A stretch of DNA of 64,000 nucleotides from UBA288 sp964501565 (GCA_964501565.1 CAZCUJ010000013.1:3227-67226); one strand, 5' to 3'. Positions 44,455 through 53,136 are shown, numbered from the stretch's first letter. Made by a program: numbers and translations. Notes: a model not told the origin generated them from the sequence alone.

Positions 44455-45570
44455 ATGGCTGAGACGCGGCCGAAGCTCGTATCCTATATCTACGTCAGCA
44501 CACGACTCCGTGTCCGGAAGGCCTCGCTCTTCCCGCTCCCGGTCTATCGCCGTCTTCTCCGGATGAGCATCGCCGAGATCGCGCTCTTCCTCATGCAGCA
44601 CGGATACGGCACCGGGCTCGCCGAACACGTCCGGCTGAAGGCTGGCCCCGAGCAGCTGGAATCGATGCTCCTCGAGCACCTCAGCGAGACTTACCAGGCC
44701 GTTCTTCGCATCACGACCGGGGAGCTGCGGGACCTGACCGCGGCCTTTCTTCGCCGCTGGGACATCATCAATGTCATGGTCATCCTCCGGGGCAAGAGTG
44801 CCGGAATGCCGGAGGCGTCGCTCCGCGAGATCCTGATCCCGGCCGGCGAATTTAGTCAGGACGACCTCGACGCGCTGCTCGCTGAGCCGGACGCCGGGGG
44901 CGTCATCGCGCGTCTCTGCAACTGGCGCCTCGTTCACGTCCTCAAGGCGGAGTACCTTGCGGGCCCGGAGCGGCGCCGGTTCGCCCGGATCGAGACTGCG
45001 CTCTATCGGGTGTACTACGCCGGCCTGCTCTGCCGGTGTCGGGAGGGGGTCCGCGGCGACCCGACCTTCACCCGGTACATCCGGCTCGAGATCGATACCC
45101 TCAACTTCCGGATGCTGCTCCGGCTCAGGGCCGGCCGACGGACGGCGAACCTGACAGAGCACCTGATCCCGGGCGGAACGATCCCGATAGAGGCGCTCGA
45201 GCGGATGAGCGCCGCAACGACGCGCGAGGAGTTCCTCTCGCGATTCGAGGCGACCCCGCTCTTTGCCCTCCTGATCGATGCCCTCTGCATCAGCCGAAAC
45301 GAGCCGGCGCTCTGCGAGGAGGACGCGGTCGCGTACATCGCCGACCGGTGGGAGGCGCGGCTGAGGCCGGCCCACGAAGTCGAGATGGCCGTCAACCACG
45401 TCCGCCTGGACCGGATGGACAATCTGTCGAAGCGAGACCCGTTCTCGGTCCTGCCGGTCATCGTCTACCTCGAGCGCAAGCGGTACGAAGTCTTCAACCT
45501 CCGCGCGATCATCCGCGGGCTCGAGGACGGGCTCGCGCCCGAGGAGATCGAGCCGTATATCGTTCTATGA
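44455..45570 (+). CDS. A/V-type ATP synthase subunit C, orphan paralogue
   Basis: 371-residue homologue of the funnel-shaped subunit C (YIYVSTRLRVRKASLFPLPVYRRLL, then EIDTLNFRMLLRLRAG and PFSVLPVIVYLERKRYEVFNLRAIIRG at the end). The C-terminal LERKRYEVFNLR motif is diagnostic. Normally this gene lies within the nine-gene archaeal atp operon. Here it is alone with subunit D inside the arsenic island, with its own GGAGAG ribosome binding site. Probably a paralogue of the housekeeping subunit; function here unknown. Confidence 0.85.
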   Translation: MAETRPKLVSYIYVSTRLRVRKASLFPLPVYRRLLRMSIAEIALFLMQHGYGTGLAEHVRLKAGPEQLESMLLEHLSETYQAVLRITTGELRDLTAAFLRRWDIINVMVILRGKSAGMPEASLREILIPAGEFSQDDLDALLAEPDAGGVIARLCNWRLVHVLKAEYLAGPERRRFARIETALYRVYYAGLLCRCREGVRGDPTFTRYIRLEIDTLNFRMLLRLRAGRRTANLTEHLIPGGTIPIEALERMSAATTREEFLSRFEATPLFALLIDALCISRNEPALCEEDAVAYIADRWEARLRPAHEVEMAVNHVRLDRMDNLSKRDPFSVLPVIVYLERKRYEVFNLRAIIRGLEDGLAPEEIEPYIVL

Positions 45571-45589
45571 CGCTGGAGGCTGGTGAAGG

Positions 45590-46240
45590 ATGGTAAACCC
45601 GAGGGACGTGGCCCCGACCCGGGCCGAACTGCTCGCGCTCCGCAAGCGCATCATTCTCGTCGAGCACGGCCACCGCGTCCTGAAGATGAAACAGGACGTC
45701 CTGCTCCTGGAGCTCTCCCGCCTGATCGCCGAGGTCCGGACGCGCCGGCAGGCGGTCTCCGCGAGCTACGCCCGCGCTCGTCGCTCGATCAGTATCGCGC
45801 AGATGATGGAGGGCTCGGTGGGAATCCTGATCGCCGCGCTCTCGGTGGAGGACCCCCAGGAGGTCATGGTCTCGCGACGGAACGTCATGGGCCTCTCGCT
45901 CCCGGTCTTCGCCGCGCCGGACGCGATCCGGCCGCTCGAGGAACGGGGGTATGGGCTTCCCGCCTCGGGCTCCGTGATCGACGAGGCGGCCGAGGAGTAC
46001 GAGCGGCTGGTCGTGGCCGTCGTCAGCGCAGCCGAGACCGAGGGCGCGCTCCGGCGAGTGGCCGACGAGCTCCGGCGAACACGGCGGAAGGTGAACGCGC
46101 TCGAAAAGCGTGTGATCCCCGACCTCATCGCGACCCGCGACCGAATCATCGCGCAACGGGACGAGCTCGAGCGCGAGGAGTTCTCGCGCCTCTTCTGGAT
46201 CAAGAAGCGGAAGGAACGGATGGAGGAGGACCGGCGGTGA
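45590..46240 (+). CDS. A/V-type ATP synthase subunit D, orphan paralogue
   Basis: 216-residue coiled-coil rotor-shaft subunit (DVAPTRAELLALRKRIILVE, VLKMKQDVLLLEL, then TRRKVNALEKRVIPDL and EEFSRLFWIKKRKER). All hallmark segments are kept, so it could still form a stalk. Subunits A, B, E, F, H, I and K are absent. It follows the subunit C gene after 19 nt and precedes arsR. Confidence 0.85.
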   Translation: MVNPRDVAPTRAELLALRKRIILVEHGHRVLKMKQDVLLLELSRLIAEVRTRRQAVSASYARARRSISIAQMMEGSVGILIAALSVEDPQEVMVSRRNVMGLSLPVFAAPDAIRPLEERGYGLPASGSVIDEAAEEYERLVVAVVSAAETEGALRRVADELRRTRRKVNALEKRVIPDLIATRDRIIAQRDELEREEFSRLFWIKKRKERMEEDRR

Positions 46241-46310
46241 CCGGCGGGGGGGGCGCTATTCGACCGGGCGCTGGCCGGGCGTCGGTGACTCTAGCTCCTG
46301 GATGGCATCC

Positions 46311-46345
46311 ATACATTCATATATTCAAATTCACCAATATGTAGT
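46311..46345 (+). promoter_or_regulatory. arsR promoter with ATTCA repeats
   Basis: Three ATTCA units (46315, 46323, 46329) lie within an AT-rich stretch that includes ATATATTCAAA, the likely TATA box, about 27 nt before the GTG start at 46347. Such half-site repeats over the TATA region fit an ArsR autoregulatory operator. Confidence 0.5.
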
Positions 46346-46346
46346 C

Positions 46347-46640
46347 GTGCAGGAGCAGATCAAGCTGCTGAAAGCCCTCGGCGACGAGACACGGATGCGG
46401 ATCGTCCAGTGTCTGCTGGACGGCGAGCGATGTGCGTGCAAGATCGTGCCGGCCGTCGGCAGGGCACAGCCTACGGTCTCGCAGCACCTCCGGATCCTCG
46501 AGGAGGCCGGGGTGCTCGAGTCGTGGAGGAAGGGAGTAAATATCTGGTACCGGATCCGGTCTGATAAAGCGGTCCGGATCCTGGAGATCCTCGAGATTCC
46601 GAAGATCGAGATCCCCGATACCTGCGAGGTGAAAGCATGA
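46347..46640 (+). CDS. arsR: ArsR/SmtB family repressor
   Basis: 97-residue winged-helix metalloregulator (LLKALGDETRMRIVQCLL, CACKIVPAVGRAQPTVSQHLRIL, NIWYRI). The adjacent cysteines in GERCACKI sit where As(III)-sensing ArsR proteins bind metalloid. GTG at 46347 fits family length and the leaderless promoter; an ATG at 46302 would extend into the putative operator. It heads arsR-arsD-CMD-arsA and more, with ATGA overlap to arsD. Confidence 0.88.
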   Translation: MQEQIKLLKALGDETRMRIVQCLLDGERCACKIVPAVGRAQPTVSQHLRILEEAGVLESWRKGVNIWYRIRSDKAVRILEILEIPKIEIPDTCEVKA

Positions 46641-46966
46641 CGAACGACACCATAATCATCTTCGAGGGGGCCCTCTGCTGCTCGACCGGGATCTGCGGTC
46701 CCGAGCCGGACAAAGCCCTCATTGACCTGAACGAGAACCTGAAGCGGCTGAAGGTCGAGCATCCCGACGTGGAGTTCACTCGGGCCAGCCTCACCTTCAA
46801 CATCGACACGTTCCTGGAAAACAGCCAGATCCTCGATATGGTGAAGGCGCAGGGCCCCGACATCCTGCCGGTGACCACGTTCAACGGCAAGGTCATCGCC
46901 GAGCGCCGCTACCCGACGTACGAGGAGTTTCAGGGGTTGCTCGCCGGGCGGGGAACCTCCGCATGA
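46637..46966 (+). CDS. arsD: Arsenical metallochaperone ArsD
   Basis: 109-residue chaperone that hands As(III) to ArsA. The thioredoxin-like fold starts IIIFEGALCCSTGICGP, carrying the Cys12-13-18-type triad (CC and C), followed by LPVTTFNGKVIAERRYPTYEEF. ATGA overlap with arsR. ArsA is two genes downstream. Confidence 0.94.
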   Translation: MTNDTIIIFEGALCCSTGICGPEPDKALIDLNENLKRLKVEHPDVEFTRASLTFNIDTFLENSQILDMVKAQGPDILPVTTFNGKVIAERRYPTYEEFQGLLAGRGTSA

Positions 46967-47295
46967 CCAGCCCTGAGGCGGTGCTGCCCGACAGCGCATC
47001 CTCTTCGCCGAGCCTCTTCACCGACGAGGTGAAGGAGCTCGTCGCACTCAGTGCGTCCGTCGCTGGCAACTGTGAGCGATGTTTCGAATTTCACTACCGG
47101 AAGGCGACACAGATGGGACTCTCGCGGGAGGACATGCTGAAAGCGGCGACGGTTGGAGCACGGATCAGGGAAGCGCCGGCGAAGATCCTCTCGGACCTCG
47201 TCGCGACGCACTTGATCGCGCCCGAAGGGGTTTCGCTGGACCCTCCTGTCAGCGGGATGCTGCTCGTTGACCAGGAAACAGACCTAACGAGGTAA
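46963..47295 (+). CDS. Carboxymuconolactone decarboxylase/AhpD-like protein
   Basis: 110-residue CMD-fold protein with the redox motif NCERCFEFHYRKA (CxxC followed by His), as in AhpD-type thiol proteins. KELVALSASVAGN and the later GLSREDMLKAATVG are also typical. It lies between arsD and arsA with an ATGA overlap, so a thiol or arsenic redox role is likely. A degenerate relative is at 41107. Confidence 0.85.
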   Translation: MTSPEAVLPDSASSSPSLFTDEVKELVALSASVAGNCERCFEFHYRKATQMGLSREDMLKAATVGARIREAPAKILSDLVATHLIAPEGVSLDPPVSGMLLVDQETDLTR

Positions 47296-47297
47296 CT

Positions 47298-49130
47298 ATG
47301 CTCACCCCATTCGTGATTCCACAACCCGGGGCGACCAGGTTCATCTTCTTCAGCGGGAAGGGCGGCGTCGGCAAGAGCACCATGAGCTGCTCGACGGCCG
47401 TCTGGCTCGCCCGGCAGGGGTATCGGACGCTCCTCGTCACCACGGACCCCGCGCCGAACCTCTCGGATATCTTCGGCCAGACGATCGGCCACAAAATCAC
47501 CGCGATCAACGGCGTCGAGAACCTCTCGGCGATCGAGATCAACCCGGACGCGGCCTCGGAGGAGTACCGCGACCGGATCATCGCGCCCCTGCGGGGGATC
47601 CTCGACGAGCAGAACCTGAAGGGGATCCGTGAGCAGCTCAACAGTCCCTGCATCGAGGAGGTCGCGGCCTTCGACAAGTTCATCGAGTTCATGGACACGC
47701 CCGGGTATGACGTGGTCGTCTTCGACACCGCGCCGACTGGCCACACCCTGCGGCTGCTCGAGCTGCCGAGCGGCTGGAGCGACGAGCTCGCGAAGGGCGG
47801 GGCAACCTGCATCGGGCCGAGCGCGTCGCTGCAGTCGTCCAAGGTCAAGTACGACCGGGCCATTGCGGCCCTGCAGGACGAGAAGCGGACCTCGTTCGTC
47901 TTCGTCCTCCGGCCGGAGCGGCTCTCGATCTACGAGACGCGCCGGAGCGTCGACGAGCTCAACGACCTCGGCGTCCGGACGAGCTTCCTGATCATCAACG
48001 GGGTGCTGCCCGAGGAGGCGGCCACGGACGAGTTCTTCCGGGCCCGGTACGACCAGGAGCAGGCGATCGTCCGGGAGATCAACGCAGAATTCCCGATCGA
48101 GACGGTCATCGTCCCGCAGCGGAGCACCGAGATCAACGGCCTTCCCCTGCTCGAGGCCGTCGGGGCGTTCCTGTACGAGGGCGCCGAGGAGGCGGTCCGG
48201 CAGGCCGTGACCGCGGCGGCGGCGGGACCCGCCTCGCAGGTGCTGCACGACGAGGCCGAGATCCTTCGCCTCCTCACGCCGAAGCAGGGGGCGCGCTACC
48301 TCTTCATCACCGGAAAGGGCGGCGTTGGCAAGAGCACCATCGCCATCGCGACGGCGGTCTACCTGGCCGGAAGGGGCTACCGCACCCTGGTCCTCACGAC
48401 CGACCCCGCATCCCACCTGCCCGAGATCTTCAGCCAGGAGCTCGGGAACGAGCCGACAAAGATCAACGGCGTCGAGAACCTCTACGCAACCCAGATCGAC
48501 CCGGAGGCGGCGTGGACCGAGTACACGGCGCGGATCCTCGACGCCGTGAAGGACGAGAGCGAGGAGACGAAGAAGGCCGTGCAGGAGGACCTCAGCTCCC
48601 CGTGCGCCCAGGAGATGGCCGCGTTCGAGAAGTTCATGAGCTACTTCGATCTGACGGGCTACGAGATCGTCATCTTCGACACCGCGCCGACCGGTCACAC
48701 CCTCCGGCTGCTCGAGATGCCGTCGGACTGGAAGGGCTTCATCGACCTCGGCACGCTGACCAAGAAGACCTCGGACGCGACCGTAAACAAGTACGCCCAC
48801 GTGATCGAGACCATGCGGAACCGGGACGAGAGTACCTTCGTCTTCGTGGTCTACCCCGAGTACACGCCCATCATCGAGGCCTGGCGCGCGGCCGAGGACC
48901 TCAGGGCACAGGTCGGGATTGAGACGGGCATGGTCGCGGTCAACCTGCTCCTTCCGGCGGGGTACGGGAACAACACCTACTTCGCCGAGAAGCGGGCGCA
49001 GCAGGAGAAGTACGTGCAGATGATCCGCGAGAAGTTCCGGGTGCCCCTGCTGGGCGTGCCCCTCTTCGCGGAGGAACTCAAGGGCATCGAATCGCTCAAA
49101 GCAATGAGCCGGACCATCTTCGGATCGTGA
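47298..49130 (+). CDS. arsA: Arsenite-activated ATPase ArsA
   Basis: 610-residue two-half ATPase that takes As(III) from ArsD and drives or enhances its export. Each half has the deviant P-loop GKGGVGKST (near residues 15 and 335) and the DTAPTGHTLRLLELP switch motif. Cysteines near residues 118 (NSPCIEE), 171 (GATCIG) and 436 (SSPCAQE) correspond in arrangement to the three As(III)-binding cysteines of E. coli ArsA (113, 172, 422). Full-length fused form, unlike the single-domain archaeal Get3-like proteins. Confidence 0.95.
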   Translation: MLTPFVIPQPGATRFIFFSGKGGVGKSTMSCSTAVWLARQGYRTLLVTTDPAPNLSDIFGQTIGHKITAINGVENLSAIEINPDAASEEYRDRIIAPLRGILDEQNLKGIREQLNSPCIEEVAAFDKFIEFMDTPGYDVVVFDTAPTGHTLRLLELPSGWSDELAKGGATCIGPSASLQSSKVKYDRAIAALQDEKRTSFVFVLRPERLSIYETRRSVDELNDLGVRTSFLIINGVLPEEAATDEFFRARYDQEQAIVREINAEFPIETVIVPQRSTEINGLPLLEAVGAFLYEGAEEAVRQAVTAAAAGPASQVLHDEAEILRLLTPKQGARYLFITGKGGVGKSTIAIATAVYLAGRGYRTLVLTTDPASHLPEIFSQELGNEPTKINGVENLYATQIDPEAAWTEYTARILDAVKDESEETKKAVQEDLSSPCAQEMAAFEKFMSYFDLTGYEIVIFDTAPTGHTLRLLEMPSDWKGFIDLGTLTKKTSDATVNKYAHVIETMRNRDESTFVFVVYPEYTPIIEAWRAAEDLRAQVGIETGMVAVNLLLPAGYGNNTYFAEKRAQQEKYVQMIREKFRVPLLGVPLFAEELKGIESLKAMSRTIFGS

Positions 49131-49145
49131 GAACGGAGAACGACA

Positions 49146-49529
49146 ATGGCAGTAGAGATATCACAGCAGGAACAGGAAGCAAAGCAGGCCGTGGAGCTGC
49201 AGGTGATGGGCTTCGCCCGCGCGATCGTCGCGTCTCCTGAGTACCAGGCGTTCATCACGGCCAACGGCGCGCTGGCACAGGACCAGGAGGCGCGGAGCCT
49301 GCTGCAGCAGTATCAACTCAAGACGAACGAGGTCCAGCACCGGGGCTACGACGCCGAGTCGCTCGACGAGCTGAAGGCGCTCCAGGTCCGGGTCAAGGAG
49401 AACGCGACCCTGACGGCGTTCTACACTACGCAGGCGGCGCTCGTCGCCCTGCTCAAAGAAACGAACGACCGGATCAGCGCAAAGATCGGCCAGCAGTTCG
49501 CCCAGGCACGGAAGGGGGGGTGCTGCTGA
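49146..49529 (+). CDS. YlbF/YmcA-like protein with CC tail
   Basis: 127-residue all-helical protein of the YlbF/YmcA (DUF964) type (EYQAFITANGALAQDQEARSLL), ending GGCC. Bacterial relatives act in RNA processing complexes and bind Fe-S clusters through cysteines. Placed 15 nt after arsA and directly before another small Cys-tailed protein. The terminal cysteine pair suggests metalloid binding (inference). Confidence 0.7.
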   Translation: MAVEISQQEQEAKQAVELQVMGFARAIVASPEYQAFITANGALAQDQEARSLLQQYQLKTNEVQHRGYDAESLDELKALQVRVKENATLTAFYTTQAALVALLKETNDRISAKIGQQFAQARKGGCC

Positions 49530-49530
49530 G

Positions 49531-49731
49531 ATGGCGCCCGACAACACAGAGGTGCTGGCCCGGGCGGACGAGCTCGGAGATGCTTTGAAGCTGGCGATGG
49601 AGGTGATGGACCCGGGCGCGTTCTACAACCTCCTCGTCGCGAGCAATATGACGATCCGGCAGGTCACCAGGGTCGAGTACGGGACGATCTGCGCCCCGTC
49701 CTGCGGGTGCGGCGGCGGGAGCTGCTGCTGA
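49531..49731 (+). CDS. Small protein with CxCGGGSCC tail
   Basis: 66 residues: a short helical body (ARADELGDALKLAMEVMD) and a C-terminus APSCGCGGGSCC with four cysteines. It starts one base after the preceding stop. It resembles a metallochaperone or metallothionein-like tail. I recognise no family. Confidence 0.6.
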   Translation: MAPDNTEVLARADELGDALKLAMEVMDPGAFYNLLVASNMTIRQVTRVEYGTICAPSCGCGGGSCC

Positions 49732-49746
49732 GTTCGAGGGAGAGGT

Positions 49747-50553
49747 ATGGCGCGGACCGTCGCAGCGGGAGAGACAGCCGATGGAACGGCCGTTCCCGGC
49801 CAGGCCATCGATGGCGTGCGCGTCTGCATCGTCTCGGACGGGGCGTACGGCGACCGCGCCTTCGAGCAGTGCATGGCCCGGTTCCCGACGGAGTTCGCGC
49901 TGGTCGAGCCCGTCCCGCCGACCATCGTGGACGACGTCGGGATCGAGGTGCCAGACGCCGACCTCTACCTCTCGTACCTCCGCTCGCCCGCGCAGGCGCT
50001 CGCGCTCGTCGAGAAGGGCCGGCCCGTGATCCTCGGCGTCTCGTTCGGCCCCGGCTTCGCCCGGCAGGCGCGGAGGATCAACCCGTCCGTGGTCGCGCCC
50101 GAGACCATGTGCTCGCTCGAGCCGCCGACCGGGAGCGACGCGATCGACGCCTTCGCCCGCGCCTTCGGCCGGCCGCAGTTCGCGGCCACGGTCCGCGACG
50201 GAAAGCTTGTGCGGCTCGAGGTGCTGCGCGGATCACCGTGCGGCTCGACGGCCGCAGCGGCAGCCGAGCTCGCCGGCCGGTACCTCTCGCCGGAGACGCT
50301 CCGGCACTTCGGCCTCCGGATCTGCCACCACTGCCGGGCACCGCGGCTCGGTCGGACCTGCGACAAGGAGACGGCCGGGCTGATCCACGTCCGCGAACTC
50401 CTCCGCGCCCTGCCCCCGGATGCGGTCGATGCCGAGACGGCCGCCTTCGGCGCGGAGTGCGGCCAGATCTACGACAGACGGAGAGGGCAGCCCGACGTCG
50501 GCAGCGTTCACCCCGATTCACCCAGCACTCCCACGGAGACCCATTATGGCTGA
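49747..50553 (+). CDS. DUF166 family protein
   Basis: 268-residue protein (VCIVSDGAYGDRAFEQCMARFP, LYLSYLRSPAQALALVEKGRPVILG, LRGSPCGSTAAAAAELAG, then CHHCRAPRLGRTCDKETAGLIH). It matches DUF166, a methanogen family once labelled thymidylate synthase-like. The conserved cysteines could bind Fe-S or metalloid. Within an ars operon (8-nt overlap with acr3) its role is unknown. Confidence 0.72.
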   Translation: MARTVAAGETADGTAVPGQAIDGVRVCIVSDGAYGDRAFEQCMARFPTEFALVEPVPPTIVDDVGIEVPDADLYLSYLRSPAQALALVEKGRPVILGVSFGPGFARQARRINPSVVAPETMCSLEPPTGSDAIDAFARAFGRPQFAATVRDGKLVRLEVLRGSPCGSTAAAAAELAGRYLSPETLRHFGLRICHHCRAPRLGRTCDKETAGLIHVRELLRALPPDAVDAETAAFGAECGQIYDRRRGQPDVGSVHPDSPSTPTETHYG

Positions 50554-51631
50554 AACAACGAAACGGCTCTCATTCCTGGACCGGTACCTGACCCTCTGGA
50601 TCTTCCTCGCGATGGCAATCGGGATCGGGCTCGGGTATCTCTTCCCGTCTGTCCCGCAGATCATCACCGGCTTCTCGGTCGGTACGACCTCGATCCCGAT
50701 CGCGATCGGCCTGATCGTGATGATGTACCCGCCACTCGCGAAGGTCCGGTACGAGGAGCTCGGGAATGTCTTCCGCGACCGGAAGGTCCTGGGTTTATCG
50801 CTCGGCCTGAACTGGGTCGTCGGGCCGATCCTGATGTTCGCGCTCGCGGTCGTCTTCCTCGCCGACCGGCCCGAGCTGATGTACGGGCTGATCCTGGTCG
50901 GCATCGCACGCTGCATCGCGATGGTGATCGTCTGGAACGACCTGGCCGGCGGCAGCTGCGACTACTGCGCCGCGATCGTCGGGCTGAACTCCGTCTTCCA
51001 GGTCTTCCTCTACTCGGTGTATGCGTTCATCTTCATCACGGTCCTGCCGCCGCTCCTCGGTATCGGGACAGGCACGGCCGTCGCGATCACGATCGGCGAG
51101 ATCGCCGTCTCGGTCTTTATCTACCTCGGTATCCCCTTCATCGCCGGGATTATCACCCGCTTTGCACTCCTCCGCCTGAAAGGACGGGAGTGGTACGATA
51201 CCCGGTTCATTCCGCGGATCTCGCCGCTGACGCTCGTCGCCCTGCTCTTCACGATCATCGTGATGTTCTCGCTCAAGGGCGAGTACATCATCCAGGTGCC
51301 GCTCGACGTGATCCGCGTCGCCATCCCGCTGCTGATCTACTTCCTCGTGATGTTCTTCGTGGCGTTCTGGATGTCGCACCGGCTCCGCGTCGACTACCCG
51401 CGCTCGGCCAGTCTCTCGTTCACGGCCGCCTCGAACAACTTCGAGCTCGCGATAGCGGTCGCCGTCGCAGTCTTCGGGATCGGGTCGCAGGTCGCCTTCG
51501 CGACCGTGATCGGTCCGCTCGTCGAGGTGCCGGTGCTGATCAGCCTCGTGAACGTTGCCCTCTGGCTCAAGCGGAAGTGGTACGCGGATGAACCGCCCGC
51601 GACCTGCGCCATCGACCAGGGAGTCCTATGA
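50546..51631 (+). CDS. acr3: Arsenite efflux permease Acr3
   Basis: 361-residue, ten-helix BART-superfamily antiporter exporting As(OH)3. The conserved cysteine lies in GIARCIAMVIVWNDLAGGS and the glutamate in FTAASNNFELAIAVAVAVFG, both needed for transport. Probably works alone or with ArsA. ATGA overlap with arsC downstream. Confidence 0.95.
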   Translation: MAETTKRLSFLDRYLTLWIFLAMAIGIGLGYLFPSVPQIITGFSVGTTSIPIAIGLIVMMYPPLAKVRYEELGNVFRDRKVLGLSLGLNWVVGPILMFALAVVFLADRPELMYGLILVGIARCIAMVIVWNDLAGGSCDYCAAIVGLNSVFQVFLYSVYAFIFITVLPPLLGIGTGTAVAITIGEIAVSVFIYLGIPFIAGIITRFALLRLKGREWYDTRFIPRISPLTLVALLFTIIVMFSLKGEYIIQVPLDVIRVAIPLLIYFLVMFFVAFWMSHRLRVDYPRSASLSFTAASNNFELAIAVAVAVFGIGSQVAFATVIGPLVEVPVLISLVNVALWLKRKWYADEPPATCAIDQGVL

Positions 51632-52053
51632 CCCGGCAGCGCGTCCTCTTCATCTGCACGCACAACGCGGGCCGCTCGCAGATGGCCGAGGGCTACCTCC
51701 GGGCCAGGTACGGCGACCGGTACGAGCCCTTCAGCGCCGGCACGATCGCCTCCGCGGTCAGCCCGCTCACGGTCCAGGTCATGGCCGAGATCGGCATCGA
51801 CATCTCGGAGCACCGGTCCAAGGACCTCGGCGCGTTCATCGGCGAGGAGATGGACGTCGTGGTCACGGTCTGCGATGCGGCCGCCGCGATCTGCCCGATG
51901 TATCCCGGAGCGAAGGAGACGGTCCACGCGAGCTTCCCCGATCCCTCCGCCGCGACTGGAAGCGAAGAAGAGCGCCTGGCTGTCTTCCGGGCGGTCCGGG
52001 ACCGGATGACGGTCTGGATCGACGCCACCTTCGGAGGTGCCGACCACGACTGA
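51628..52053 (+). CDS. arsC: Arsenate reductase ArsC (LMW phosphatase type)
   Basis: 141-residue thioredoxin-coupled reductase of As(V) to As(III). The P-loop CTHNAGRS follows the first strand, the resolving cysteines are in VVTVCDAAAAICPMYPG, and DPS supplies the general acid. The small thioredoxins encoded at 52900 and 61471 are possible reductants. It overlaps the next gene by 17 nt. Confidence 0.94.
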   Translation: MTRQRVLFICTHNAGRSQMAEGYLRARYGDRYEPFSAGTIASAVSPLTVQVMAEIGIDISEHRSKDLGAFIGEEMDVVVTVCDAAAAICPMYPGAKETVHASFPDPSAATGSEEERLAVFRAVRDRMTVWIDATFGGADHD

Positions 52054-52750
52054 GCCGCCGGCGAGCCGCAAGGCCCAGCCGCACCCCGACTACCCGCCCG
52101 AGGAGGGGCGGTTCCTCCGCGGCAACGATTTCTCGCCGGTCGCGATCGTGATCATCCTGAACACGGACGAGGACAAGATCCTGCCCGAGATCGAAGCGAT
52201 GGTCCGCGCCGGCGTCGAGAGCGGGGCCGCGCTCTCGGGTACGGTCCAGACCCCGAACATCGGCTTCGAGAAGATCATCTGGAACATCGTCGGCAACCCA
52301 AACATCCGGTTCCTCGTCCTCGGCGGCCCCGAGTCCGCGGGCCACGCCACGGGGGGGGCGCTCAAGGCGCTCTTCACAAACGGCCTCGATGAGAAGGGTC
52401 GGATCATCGGATCGGACGCTCCGTTCCCCACGCTCTACAACGTCCCCCGCGAGGTCGTCGCGCGGTTCCTCGACCAGGTCACCCTCGTCGACTGCCAGTT
52501 CCAGGACATCCCGACGCTCCGCGAGGCGATTCGCGCCTGCTACCAGGAGGCGCCGACCGAATTCCGGGGGCAGCTCCTCTGCGACCCCGGCGCGTACCCG
52601 GCCGAGCCGATCGGCGGAAAACTGACATGGAAGGTGACGCAGCCGTGGGCCGTGCCGAAGGACGAGAAGGAGGCGGCCGCGAAGGAGCGGGCCCTTGCCC
52701 TGATCGAGCGGCTGCGGCTGAGGAGCGCGCAGCGCCACCAGGGAGATTGA
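52037..52750 (+). CDS. Soluble MtrA-like corrinoid protein in the ars operon
   Basis: 237-residue homologue of subunit A of methyl-H4MPT:CoM methyltransferase (FLRGNDFSPVAIVIILNTDED, GAALSGTVQTPNIGFEK, NPNIRFLVLGGPESAGHATG). The histidine that ligates the cobamide cobalt in MtrA (His84 in M. thermautotrophicus) is kept as His103. The C-terminus is charged (ERALALIERLRLR) with no membrane anchor. No other mtr gene is near. GTG start within GGAGGTG, overlapping arsC. A corrinoid methyl carrier for arsenic is a hypothesis; a spare MtrA copy is the alternative. Confidence 0.82.
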   Translation: MPTTTEPPASRKAQPHPDYPPEEGRFLRGNDFSPVAIVIILNTDEDKILPEIEAMVRAGVESGAALSGTVQTPNIGFEKIIWNIVGNPNIRFLVLGGPESAGHATGGALKALFTNGLDEKGRIIGSDAPFPTLYNVPREVVARFLDQVTLVDCQFQDIPTLREAIRACYQEAPTEFRGQLLCDPGAYPAEPIGGKLTWKVTQPWAVPKDEKEAAAKERALALIERLRLRSAQRHQGD

Positions 52751-52899
52751 ACGCATGGCGTGCCTCGGGGGAACCGGCGCACCGACCCTGCGAAGACGGC
52801 CGGGGTCGTTACCCTGCCCACCGGACAACCCGAAGACCGCCATTCAGCATCCACAGGATAACAGGTTTTATTGAATCCAGTTCACCATAGGAGGAGCAC

Positions 52900-53136
52900 A
52901 TGATGAAGATAGAAGTACTCGGAACCGGCTGCGCGAAGTGCAAGCGGCTGCTCGCCAACATACAGGAGGCGGTGAAGGACCAGGGCGTGGAGGCGGAGGT
53001 GATCAAGGTCGACTCGATCGACCAGATCGTCGAGCGCGGCGTCATGAGCACCCCTGCCCTCTTCATCGACGGAAAGATACGGATGTCTGGCAAGGTTCCA
53101 ACCGTGGACGAACTCAAGAAGATCATCCAGGGGTAG
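52900..53136 (+). CDS. Small thioredoxin-like redox protein
   Basis: 78-residue thioredoxin/glutaredoxin-like protein (MKIEVLGTGCAKCKRLLANI, then MSTPALFIDGKI with the cis-Pro). The active site is CAKC. The family is called small redox-active disulfide protein. GGAGGAG precedes the tandem ATG-ATG start. Own promoter: TTTTATTG near 52866, close to TTGAA/GTTCA half-sites. Likely electron donor for ArsC or partner of the following permease. Confidence 0.9.
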   Translation: MMKIEVLGTGCAKCKRLLANIQEAVKDQGVEAEVIKVDSIDQIVERGVMSTPALFIDGKIRMSGKVPTVDELKKIIQG

